This document shows positions 1 through 17,850 of a stretch of 64,000 bases of DNA, one piece after another. Source of the stretch: Phorcus lineatus (taxonomy: Eukaryota; Mollusca; Gastropoda; Trochida; Trochidae). The DNA is taken from NCBI GenBank assembly GCA_921293015.1, contig OV121088.1:62001-126000 (forward strand), written 5' to 3'. Under the pieces are notes generated by a model. It was not told the DNA's origin, did not search any database, and saw only the letters and a list, made by a program, of their open reading frames with translations. Numbering within the stretch: position 1 is the stretch's first letter; each line of letters opens with the position of its first letter. A program made the translations under genes and the position numbers.

Positions 1-1460
1 CAATTTTTATATCATAAGACAGAGAGAAAGATTGTCTTTCGTTCCATGTAAAATGTGTGCATGCGCGATAATAAATAAAGACACAGCAAGCGCCGCACAA
101 AAAGCTAATTTCTCGATTCAAATCATGTAAACTGAACGGCGATTTTGACATGTGCCTTTCTTTCGCTCATATCTTCTCAACAGCTAGGCGTATTTTGAAA
201 TTGATTACATCGTGATAAAGAAGGAATAATTGTCTTCGATTTGATATAAAAAAATTATATACACCATATAGAATAAAGATACAGCAAGTTCCGCAAAATT
301 GTGACTTTTGTTTATTCTTTACGTTTTTACCATTTTCTCGCACTTTATATCACATAAACTTCTCGGTAAATTTTGCAATTTCATATATCAAAATATAGAG
401 AAAAGGATAATCTTTATTGCCATGTAAAATTGGTATGTACAAGAAAATCAGAAAGGACCCGGCGCGCATTGCACATACAGGCAATTTCTCTATTCATATT
501 TTGTTTACCGAGAAGCGATTTATTTTCATCTGCTTTTTACACTTCCTATCCATTTAACGGCAGAGCGCATTATCGACATTTTTATATCACAATAAAGAGG
601 AAAGGATCGTCTTCAATTCTATATAAAATTTGCAAATTACAATTAGACAATAAAGGAGCGGTTAGTGATGTCGCAATTATCAAAATCTGTTCTAAAATAC
701 CCGAGGGTACCATCTTTGCAAACTTTATATATTCCAAACCAAGTGGTACATATTTATTATTTTCATATCATCGTAAAGCAGAAAGAAATACCTTCATTTT
801 CATGTGTAATTTGCCAATATGTGCATCAAAATAAAACGTGTGGAAACGATGCGACATATGTTGCGGTAAGGCGATTATCAAAGACTTTATTACTAGCTAT
901 ACCCACGTTTCGTTGGTAATAACTTCTAATTACAGTGCAAAAGATTGTTATGATTTATTTCTTCGTAAAGAAGAATAAATTGCCTTCAATTCCATATATA
1001 ATTTGCATGTATACAAAGCGAATAACATGATTTATAAAGTTGGAAATAAAGACAATTTATATTGTGTGTGAGTGTATGTTTCAACGGGGATACCCCGCCT
1101 GCACGCGCTGAGCGCGTGCGTTTGCCCGGGGCTATTAGCTTAGTAATATTACTGTGGGGGTCAGAGCGTTATCGGGATTTATCACTACCCTGTTTTCGTA
1201 ATTTATATCTTTCGTTTAGGATGGCGTATCGTAATAAAATTTATCGTGAAATATAGAGCAAAAAATTAGCTTCAATTCCGTATATAATTTGCATGTGTGC
1301 ACTCAGTGATTAAATGATTTTATAATGTTTGAAATGAAGACAATTTTTAAAATTTTATAAAATTCGTTCTAAACATATTATAAAAATAATTTTTATATCG
1401 ATGTGAAGAGGAACTATTCATCTTTAGTTTCGTTTTGATTTCGCGCATGCGCTCTTGGAA
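1..1460. repeat. Strongly diverged tandem array, period about 190 bp
   Basis: A block of about 60 bp recurs near positions 3, 198, 376, 576, 757, 950, 1220 and 1385. Each copy runs roughly: TTATATCA, a purine-rich GTAAAGA(A/G)GAAA stretch, CTTCAATTCC, then ATATAAAATTTGCA. A second shared block (AATAAAGAYACAGCAAG) follows in the first copies, at about 72 and 271. Copies are heavily diverged and the array is cut by the left window edge. No protein was recognised. It could be an old satellite or an amplified piece of a transposon. Confidence 0.6.
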
Positions 1461-1963
1461 TTTATTGAGTTACGGCGCCCGAATTGAAAACAAGTTTACT
1501 TCAGTTGTAGAAACCGTTCCAGGGGTGATAGAAATTTCATTCAAAGTGTCAAGTAAGTATCATCCATTTGTAACACGGGATTCGCCGACTAGCTTTGTAT
1601 AAAACGACGATAATGTCCGTATTTCGCCATGTAAACACGCCATATGTTGTTAAAACGGTCGCATCTGGCGGCGCTGGAAAATTCGGCCACAGGGGCTAAT
1701 TGCGCTATAACGGTAGCGAGGCGAGTGCTGGAAAATTCAGCCACGGGGGCAAAACTGGTCAAAATAATATTCAGCAACGTAAGGGTTAATTTCCATGACA
1801 ATCACTTTTAATACCCCCCAACCCCCCCCCCCCTTCCAAACTACAAAGGATAAAAGGCTGTAAAATTTATCCTCTTTAGGATTTTTCTTTATACATTTCA
1901 GTTGTTCCTCTCTACAGAAAACAATGAAAATATTTTTAGGACATGCTCCTACATTTCTGCTTA
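1461..1963. other. Non-coding spacer with a short direct repeat
   Basis: No gene was recognised. A 24-bp near-identical direct repeat (GCTGGAAAATTC...) lies at about 1671-1694 and 1728-1751. A poly(C) run lies near 1818-1833. Confidence 0.4.
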
Positions 1964-1967
1964 TTAA

Positions 1968-2913
1968 AGAGCCGCCACTCCGTGAGTTGTTGGAGTCAAA
2001 CCTTATCAATGATGTCATTTGATCGCAAAGTATCGACTGTTACCAAAAAGACAGCTTGTTTGTTTTCTTACAGTGACAATTTGAAGGTAGAACGTCGCAA
2101 TTATGATCGAAAACCGGACAGTGGCGCGTCATATAGTCAAACGTAATTTTGGAGATTTATCTAAAACAGCCAGGAGGGCAGTTAGGAGTTGATAGCGTTT
2201 GTTAGGTTATATAACTAGTATTCATGTTTATCATCCAAAACTGTGTTCCACAGGGGATATCGCTGGTGGAAGATCAAGCGATATCTCCTAGATCTCCTAG
2301 GAGATATCGTTTTGACAGTAGATTTTGAACAATGCCCTGTAACAGTCAATTTCATGACATCACAATTGTGTTGCGTCATCAAGCAATGACATCACAATGT
2401 TATGCCTTCATAAACATGACGACGTCACAGTGATATGACCTCACTGCACTGAGAGTGTAAGTGTAGTGCAGTGTTGAGAAATATACATTTTTCACAGAAT
2501 AGAAATGAAAAATGATTTTGGATGATAAATAGAATCTCACCCTCGTGTCTTCTGATATCAAATATATCAACACTCGTTAATAAAAGTAAAAATTTTCTCG
2601 GCAAGCCTCGGATATTTGTAACTTTTATCAACTCGTGTTGATATATTTGATATCAGAAGACACTTGGGTGAGAGTCTCTATTTATCATCCTAGGAGATAT
2701 CATTTTTGCAGTAGATTTTGAACGATGCTCTGTTACAGTCAAGTGCATTTATACGTCTGTTTTTAGATTTTCATGAAAAATCAGTATTTGTCATATATAT
2801 GTCTTTTGGACATGAAAAGTTAAGATGTTTTGATTTTATATCACCATATAATTATGACATTGAGGTTCATATCAAAGGTAAATAATATGTTATGAAAATC
2901 ACGGAGTGGCTCT
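1968..2913 (+). mobile_element. TTAA-flanked MITE, family A, copy 1 (with nested insertion)
   Basis: The ends form inverted repeats: TTAA-AGAGCC...CCACTCCGTGA on the left, and TCACGGAGTGGCTCT-TTAA on the right. The TTAA flanks are at 1964-1967 and 2914-2917. Related sequence occurs at 7.1, 8.6 and 39-40 kb, with end fragments at 30.5 and 58.1 kb. There is no open frame, so it is non-autonomous. TTAA target choice is typical of piggyBac-type transposases, but that assignment is inference. This copy is longer than the 7-kb copy because of foreign sequence around 2240-2750. Confidence 0.7.
2521..2689. repeat. Fold-back (palindromic) element inside MITE family A copy 1
   Basis: Two arms of about 68 bp are near-perfect reverse complements: GATGATAAATAGA... 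from 2521, and the mirror ending ...TATTTATCATC at 2689. The loop is about 30 bp. A direct repeat of about 60 bp (CTAGGAGATATC...CAGTAGATTTTGAAC) lies on both sides, at about 2285-2345 and 2690-2745. This suggests a composite insertion. Confidence 0.7.
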
Positions 2914-2920
2914 TTAAATG

Positions 2921-4470
2921 TTTTCCTACTGGGATACCATCCTGATTATTCTGTAATTGTATCAAGCAACTCCGACAAGCAGCATATGCAGGGCTGAAGA
3001 GGAAGAAAGTATTAGATTTGTTAAAGAAACATCTACAAAAGTCTGTTTCTTATCAAGGAATCACCCTCAATTAAAATATTGATAAAGTTTTGTAAATTGG
3101 AAACATGTCATGGGTAATTTGTCACCTTGTCTTTACCCCACAAGGAAAGGCCTGAATTGTTTCGGGTCTAAATGTTTTGTTATTATCAAAGGATCAATGA
3201 ACACATTCCAATCTTGACCAGAGGAACATTAATTTTACCAAATGACACAAACTCCCAATAAAGTTTTTGATAGACATTTACCACATCCTTAATTGAAGAT
3301 GTAAGGGTAATAATGTGTCAACAATTGTTATATAATTGCCATTTTCATCCTCAAATGTTTTCATAAGTCATCAATAGAAAGGTATTGGCAATTACACATG
3401 CCAAACCCAATTCATCGTTCATTCTAAAATTATCTACTTTACATGGATATTTCACGAACCAATTATTAAATATATGTATCTGTAAACATTCTTAATTTCT
3501 TTACTTTCCTTTTTGTCAAGGTTCTGCTGATATCTAAATTCATTTTAATTTTTTCAATTATTTCTTTTTAAAATGATATTTTTTTGGGGCTGAGAAATTT
3601 TAAAATCTATATCAACAAGAGGTAAAAGTTAAAAAGCTGATACAAAATCAACAAGCAGTTCAAATATCAAGCAATTGAATCAACATTTATGCCTATTTTC
3701 ATTTAATGTCAAGTGTTTTCATGTCAATATCAGCTTTATCAACAGTTACATGACATTTATGATGACATTGCCTAGAAGCAAAACATATGTTAAACAATAA
3801 AAAGATTGTTTCATATAAACTGTTAAACAAACATAGAAAGGAAACAATGCTTCAAAATTGATATATATGGTGTTTAGACTAGCTTACCTAAAGTAAAAGA
3901 AGCTTCACAAATGATAGAAATGGTGTATGTGCTTTGAGACCTGAATGGTCAAAGGGGGGATAACTCTGCTCATCCCCTGAATAACTTCAAAAGGAATGTC
4001 TAAAGTTTTTTCATACAGTTGTTCATTCTTTTGCCGAGTGTAAGAACTCTTCTTGTAAAGATAAAACTGAGTTCAATCTGTACTTATTCAGCTATTCTCA
4101 ATCTGACTCTATAGGTGAACATCAAAGTTTTATTTCAGTACAGGTCAATGACCAATTACAATATAAATGTAAGTTTCATTTAAGCACAAACAAAACATAG
4201 AAGTGACAATGACAATGCCAAGAAGATAAAACCTAACCACTAATTTACTATTTATACAAAGGGAAAATATGTTTTATTCAGTTACATTGTTTTGCAAAAT
4301 GCACTGTCATTTATCCACATCTCAAGCAGATCTGGTCAAAGGGGGGATAACTCTGCAGAGACAAGTCCAACAGGTGAACTCCTGGTGTCTAATGAACCGG
4401 TATATAGCTGCTGTGGATTTTATGTTATATGAATTAAAATTGTACTTATGATTTATTTTAAGCTCACTTA
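2921..4470. other. AT-rich spacer, no gene recognised
   Basis: No exon with family motifs was found on either strand. The phrase TCAAAGGGGGGATAACTCTG occurs twice in similar form (about 3950 and 4336), which suggests another worn dispersed repeat. Confidence 0.4.
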
Positions 4471-4474
4471 GAAT

Positions 4475-5178
4475 GAAAAAATAGAGCCATGGGCTCTGTA
4501 GCTCATCATACTTTTGATAGAAATAGGTGTTTGGGTTTAGACCATGGGGTCTTGGGCAATGTAGGAAAGATAGCCTGTCCCAACGTCCGAGACGGGTAAT
4601 TTTGGTTGAGGACGGGCTGAAAAATTATTTAGTCCGTCCTTGTGTCGGGCCAATTTTGTCTAACCATAAATGCATTTATATCTAATAACCCCGAGAGAAA
4701 AAATAAACAAAAGTAAATAGCCACATAAATTACGGACTAAAGGGCACTTAGCAGGTTTTGTTCATTAATAATTCAATTACAGCAAAACTATAATATTTTT
4801 GTTCAAATTATGCTCTCTTGGATAAGAAAATTCAGATATAAGTAAATCAAATCAAGTGACACACAACTATTCAGCTCTCTGGACCTTTTGGAACTGGAGA
4901 AGAAGATGAAAATAGATTTTTAAGGTTTTGACCCTTGTGACCCCATTTGGGGTCATGGGGTCACGAAATCTACAATTTAGAATCCCCATTTGCCAAGGAG
5001 TATGCACATAAAATTTCAGCTCTGGAGAGTCATTGGTTCTGGAGAAGAAGTCGAAAAAGTGAAAAGTTTACGGATGGACGGACGGACGGATGGACGGACG
5101 CCGGACGCCGGACGCCATGCCATGCCATGCCATAAGCCCATCGGGTCTTTCAGACCTGATGAGCTAAAAATACTTGAA
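4475..5178. repeat. Dispersed repeat with GGAC-rich tandem tail and terminal hairpin
   Basis: The right end has tandem GGACG(GAC) units (about 5075-5112) and CATGC units (about 5116-5132). A hairpin follows: CATCGGGTCT, TTC, AGACCTGATG, then AGCTAAAA. The left end near 4450-4505 also has an AGCTCA motif and a short hairpin (GAGCCATGGGCTC). Repeats with this GGAC/ACGCCGG tail and an AGCTCA hairpin are common in bivalve DNA. A hairpin followed by CTAA could also be read as a Helitron-type 3' end, which is not proven. Confidence 0.45.
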
Positions 5179-6500
5179 TTCCATATACCTAAATTTTGTT
5201 TGAATAAATATAAATAGTGAAAAGTACATCATATTGATAAGAACTAAAACAAAATATGAAAATAGTCACATGCATACAAAGCTGTGAGATCATTTCTGGG
5301 ATATGTAATCTTGACTATAGATACAGATATTGACATGGGCAGGGGGAGTTGGGTAGATCAATCAATGTTGTTTTGAGTTTTTTCTTATATTTTTTTTATA
5401 ACAACTCTGGTACTAATATCTCATATATCATATAAACCCCAAAACAATTTAGTTTGTTGTTTTAAATAATTTCCTGTATTTTTGCCAAATATTGGAAATA
5501 TCATGTGCTTATTTCCTTACAAATAATTTATTTGGCCAAATGGCTACAACAAAAACTAACAATGCAAAATGTAGGGAAAAATGTTTTTAAATAAAATGAT
5601 ATTATATATCAGGTAAAACTGAACGAATTTGAAATAATTCATATTTCCCAAAATATCAACTCTAAATATAACTCTGGACAATTTCTGTTACAATTTTGTC
5701 CAATAAAACAATAATCAAATCATCAAAAAAATGTAACAATTTCTAATTGACTAAAGCTAGAATACAATAATTCTATATCAAGGACTAACGATAAAATTTT
5801 GAGTACAAGAGTGAATTAAAGATAATCATCTAATGTTAAACTACAGAAAAAAATTTGCTTTTTTCATTCAGCTGTTCTTTTTAAAAGATAAAAGTAATTC
5901 CTTCATTATGAAAAAATTCATAATTCAACCTAAAATGGTCAAAGGGGAGATAATTTCAACATGTTATTATTAAATCTTGATGTAAGTACAAAATGATTAA
6001 TCAATACATACATTTCTCAGAAAATCATTTTGCATTTAATTTTTATACTTCTCAATGAGATTTGGTTATCTTATATTACAAAAACATTTTATCTTAATCC
6101 TTCCATAGTTGAAAACAAAGATATCCATAGAATATCCAATACCAATTCAATATTATTTAAAATATTATGCAACTCACATTATATTACATGTGTTTGAATA
6201 AGAAGAATCGTTACCACTAACGATTAATTTTATCTCAATTTTCAATGTAGCATCTTATTATTGTTTTCATTATTTTGACTAAATTGAACATTTAAGTAAA
6301 ATAATTAGGCCCAACATATAAGGGCCTATCAAGATTTTAGTCTTACTAAGCTTGGTCTTATGAAATGCCAAATGGATTCACATTACAGAATTGTCAACTA
6401 GCAGCAACATGACAACGTAAATCATCGTCAAATTGTGAAGTCAAGTACATGAAAATATTTAAACTTTTGCAAATATGTCAACAACAACAAAAGTAAAATT
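5179..6500. other. AT-rich sequence, likely intronic or intergenic
   Basis: No coding potential, transposon ends or RNA gene was recognised. If the exon at 6503-6536 is real, this is the start of its first intron on the minus strand. Confidence 0.3.
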
Positions 6501-6502
6501 AC

Positions 6503-6536
6503 CTGTTACAATCTCGGAAATCCATTTCAGCAACAT
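6503..6536 (-). CDS. Candidate first coding exon of a minus-strand gene (5' end only)
   Basis: The minus strand shows two overlapping starts before a good donor (AACAG|GTAATT at 6503/6502). One, at 6525, reads MDFRDCN and has a favourable context (G at -3, G at +4). The other, at 6536, reads MLLKWISEIVT in another frame. The DNA just upstream (6540-6700) is locally GC- and CpG-rich against an AT-rich background, as in a promoter. No downstream exon was recognised in 1-6500, so the product is unknown. This may be a false exon. Confidence 0.25.
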
Positions 6537-6559
6537 GTGACAGCAGTTGCCGGAAGTTT

Positions 6560-6720
6560 ATATGAATTGAATGCGCAGACGCGGAGAAGTCAGTCGGTGC
6601 ACATTCCTCACGTCTGAATCTCGCCTCGCCCGGCTATGCGTGTGTTGACAATGTTGTGTGAGTGAACGGCCTCGTTCAGCTCATGGTCATTCTAGCGCCG
6701 CTTCAATCAGTCCTGAATCT
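6560..6720 (-). promoter_or_regulatory. Local CpG-rich patch, possible promoter
   Basis: This is a short stretch with many CG dinucleotides (GACGCGGAGAAG, CTCGCCTCGCCCGGC) in AT-rich surroundings. It sits just upstream of the candidate minus-strand first exon. No TATA box was assigned. The call rests on composition only. Confidence 0.25.
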
Positions 6721-7065
6721 AGGTCACCAGAATCGATCAGTCACTGGACTCTAGACAACCATTTTAGGGCTGCTTCAAGTAATTGGACCACTGTTTAGAG
6801 TCAGTTTTATATTTTGTTCTTGTGTTTTGTTGGATAATTAGAGTAAATCATACTATCACTTTTTCTATCGAACTGTTTAAGAAAGCTTACTTTTACCACA
6901 CCGTAATCATTGAAGATAAAAAGATAAGGGCAATGTTACAACTCTGCTATCACTTAATGTCGAAAAACAAAACTAACAAAGTTAATCGAGGCATTATCGC
7001 TGACAACTATAAACAACACAAATGAGAGCTATAATTATTGCGTATTGAAGAAAGGAGATACCCAA

Positions 7066-7475
7066 GCCACTCCTTGAGTTGTTGGAGTCATATATGCCAA
7101 ACTTAATCAATGGTGTCATTTGATCGCGAAGTAACGACTGTTACCAAAAAGACACATTTTAAAGCTTGTTGATTTTTTTTACAGTGACAATATGATGGTA
7201 GAAAGGCGCAATTATGGAGACTAATATAAAACAGCCAGGAGGGCAGTTAGTTGATAGTGTTTGTTAGGTTATGTATCCATGTATATTGGAAGTGATATCT
7301 ACACCTCAATGCATTTATAAGGCTGTTTTTAGATTTTCATGGAAAACCAGTATTTGACATATATATGTCTTTTGGACATGAAAAGTTAAGATGTTTTGAT
7401 TTTATATCACTACATATGACATTTAGGTTCGTATCAAAGGTAAATGATATGTTATGAAAATCACGGAGTGGCTCT
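7066..7475 (+). mobile_element. TTAA-flanked MITE, family A, copy 2
   Basis: A shorter copy of the element at 1968-2913 without its nested insertion (about 410 bp). The right end TCACGGAGTGGCTCT-TTAA is intact (TTAA at 7476-7479). The left TIR is worn. It serves as the uninterrupted reference for copies 1 and 4. Confidence 0.7.
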
Positions 7476-7479
7476 TTAA

Positions 7480-8622
7480 ACTATAAGATGAGTAAGGTGA
7501 ACAAAGTTGCATGTCTGGTGTTCAAAATTGTTTGTATGCGAATGGTTTTTCTTATGTTTGGATCTGCCAAATGTTAGTGATGTAAATTTATTTATGTATC
7601 AATTTCACAAAATTGATTTGCAAAATTTTTGTCAATACAATTTATCACGGTATTCTAATGTAAAATTGTTACTGAATGCGGAAAATATGTTGTCATTTTA
7701 CAAGATAAATACTTCAAGTGCTTTTCAATATTTAGAATTAGTTTACACATTTTTAACGTACAGTTTTCATGTAAAAATCCCTTACATAGTAAAAGGAGTG
7801 TATGTAAATATTGAAAGAAGGGCTCACCGAAAATGAACACCATGTCTTCTTTACTTGTGATTAATCCTAGATTTTACGAGCGCTTTATACCAAACAGATT
7901 GCGAAATGTGTGTTCGTTATATTTCACCGCCAAACATCCTTCATTTTCAAATTGATAATGTCTTTAAATTAAGAAAATTATAATATAATATAATTAACTC
8001 GTTATACGTTTTCCCACCTATTGACTCCACAATTAAATTGCCAACAGTAAGCGACATGTCGGTGCAATACAACTGAACTATATCACATATAAGGCACTAC
8101 CAACGGTGAGATAAGAAACACCGCGAAATAAATGAAATACTGTTCTTTCACCTTAAATTTTGCAAGCTACAACTAAGGAAATTTAAGATATACCTGAAGA
8201 AATTCACATATGGAAATCCTTGAAATTTTTGACCCGGAAGTGATCAAAAAACCGCACTAACGTTACCAGAGTAAGATGAGTGTTTCAGACTGACAGCAGA
8301 ATATCAAAAGGAGATTCATACTTCTGTCCTTTCTGTAGTGGACAAAACACCATCTGACTTTTATTTGCTCTCTAAAGTGGTAACCCTTTTTACCCTTTCA
8401 CAAACAGTGTGACGAGACCTCCTAAATAATGGTCTAAGGGAGGCAACTCACCAAATGAAGCTTCTTAAAATCTTACATTTTAGAAAGAAAGTGATGTTTC
8501 CGACCCCTGCATGATACTGTCCGACTTCACCCTTTAACTGTTAATATTTAGAAAGGAGAACAAAAAACATTTTGGTCTTGACAATACGCATACATATGTT
8601 TACAGAAATAATTATTTGAACA
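7480..8622. other. Spacer without a recognised gene
   Basis: A 109-codon open frame at 7507-7836 is AT-rich, low in complexity and resembles no family known to me. It has no supporting splice sites or neighbours and is not called as a gene. Confidence 0.35.
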
Positions 8623-8955
8623 GTAAAGAGCCAGTCAAACTTAGCCAAAGGTGTCATTTGATCTTGAAGTATTGAATGTTACCAAAAAGACACATTTTTA
8701 AGCTTGTTGATATTTTTACATTACCAATATGAAGGTCGTACGTCGTAATTATGATTGAAACCCGGACAGTGGTGTGCGTCAAATGGGCAAACGTTATTTT
8801 GAAGACTTATCTAAAACAGATTTTCATGGGAAAACAAGTCTTTTTCATCTATATGTCTTTAGGACATGAAAAAAATTAAGATGTTTTGATTTTATATCAC
8901 TACATATGACATTTAGGTTCGTATTAAAGGTAAATAATGTTATGAAAAACCACAA
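8623..8955 (+). mobile_element. TTAA-flanked MITE, family A, copy 3 (partial)
   Basis: It matches copy 1 from GTAAAGAGCC through the GTGTCATTTGATC and TTACCAAAAAGACA blocks to GATTTTATATCACTACATATGACATTTAGG. The right TIR is lost and part of the middle is deleted. Confidence 0.65.
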
Positions 8956-10190
8956 AATTGAAAATTATGAGAACACTAGATGTTTTCCTTTCTGTTTTAC
9001 AAGAACCTTTTTAATGATATGATTAAACAAACAATGTTTTATTTGAAAAGGTGCGTGTGCAGATGTACAGAATTTCAAGATAAATTTTGAGATGGCTTTA
9101 AGTTCGAGGTTCCATTAAACAGCAGTTTTCAGTTTCTAGTAAGTTATCGGATGAAACTGTATGTAGTGTCGGTAAAGAAAAGATGATTTTCAAAGATGCT
9201 TACCATCATTAATGCAAAATTTTACAATACTTTCAGTTTTTCAGAATTTTGGTATCTCTTATTACAGCCGAAAACCGTTTTGGTTTAAACTTTTAAAAGA
9301 AGAAAACTCGCAGAGAAAAAAATGAAATGTAAAATTTGGCCTCCGTAGTGATCCAAGTTTGGACACAGGATATCAACCCTGAAAATTCATGAAATTCGCT
9401 CAAGCTGTTACTTCAGATCTGGACAAACAAAATTAATGCAAAGAATACACAACTTTTCCTCTTCCCCCATCCTGTTTATACAGCTATCATGTTTACGATC
9501 ACTCAAATATTACAAAGGGGGCAACGGTAATCTCAGTATAAATAATTTTTGAACAACCAGTAAACTAAACCAGGAATGCGCCACTCAGGACACAAAACAT
9601 AAGAAAGTTTTAAAGCATGATATGATGCTTCACCGGAAATCACATCTGCCGGTGGTTCCTATCTACACAAGATTTCGTTCCTTTAGGAAATTGTAAATCT
9701 GAAGAATGTTCTCGTTTTGACTGATTGTTATTATTTGACATTTGTATGCACATACAGTATTTTATCAGCTGAAATTTAAGTACGTGATTGTGTGATTTAA
9801 AACAAAGGAAAACATGACAAGATCAGACTAAGAATTTTTGCATGTCCCTGGTCATTGCAGTCAGATTCAAATACTCCTAGGCATCAGTACACATTGTGCT
9901 TTCAAAGCACCAATATGCTTCGGAGTTCGGAGCGTTGGTTATCTCAGGACTATGCTTATACTTTTAATCAATAGTCGTAAGCAACATCATTCTTTGTCTG
10001 ATAAAGCAGGCACTTTGGCAAACATTGAAACATCAGGAATGCAAAGATAGCAGACCCACCAAAGAAAAGGAAGAAATAATCATGGCTTCAAAATCAAATA
10101 TAATGGATATCAAAATCCAAAGCAGGACAAAAGTGATTCGTTGAAAAACTTCTTTGGTAAGCTATAAAGAACTAGATTCAAACACCCAAA
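8956..10190. other. Spacer downstream of SRSF10
   Basis: No gene, RNA or repeat was recognised. It lies between a MITE and the 3' end of the minus-strand SRSF10 gene. Confidence 0.35.
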
Positions 10191-10204
10191 TTCCATAAGA
10201 AACA

Positions 10205-10210
10205 TTTATT
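10205..10210 (-). terminator. Candidate poly(A) signal of SRSF10
   Basis: The minus strand reads AATAAA (plus TTTATT) about 620 nt after the SRSF10 stop codon. It would give a 3' UTR ending near 10185. Confidence 0.45.
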
Positions 10211-10828
10211 ACACAATAAAATAGTCATGTAAGTACGTAGTTAAAACAGCTGTCCTCGCTTCCAGTGATGTAGCATTTCGTCCTCTTCAGTTCCGACCTA
10301 GAACACCACACTGGACCCCTTTGGGCGAGACAACAATGTTCAAATAGTCTGACAGGACAGTCAGAGCGTTGTCGGTCCCATCAAAATATAGATCTAATGT
10401 CATCAACTTACACTGGTCTTGCACCAAATGAATATATCTGGCAAATGTTTTACATTTGTGTCAGGCCTATGAGAAGTAATCAAGGAATAGACTGGAATAA
10501 TGCTGAATTGGAGTTATACCCCTTACTCAAAGTATTTCTGAATGGAGACACACATATTAAATTTATTGAAACTTTACACTCCATAAATAACTCTATATGG
10601 TGACAGAAAGTGTTGAAACAGTTTTTAAAATAACGGTTTCAAATACGAGCACAAAGAGACCACACTGGATCTACATTTTGACGAGACCGACTATTGTGTC
10701 GCGTGTTGATATGTACAGATGAGACGAGTAGCGATGCGGCAGTCATTCAATGCTCTGTTCGGAAGCTCACATAACAAACAATAAGACGTTGATCGGTCGA
10801 TAATGATGTGGAGGGAGGGAAGGAGGAA

Positions 10829-17850
<7,022 letters not shown>

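Noticed and set aside
3880-3900. Recursive splice site on the minus strand (CTTCTTTTACTTTAG|GTAAG)
   Set aside because: The motif is good, but no host gene is established on that strand, so it may be chance.
7507-7836. 109-codon open frame
   Set aside because: AT-rich, low-complexity sequence between two MITE copies, with no domain.
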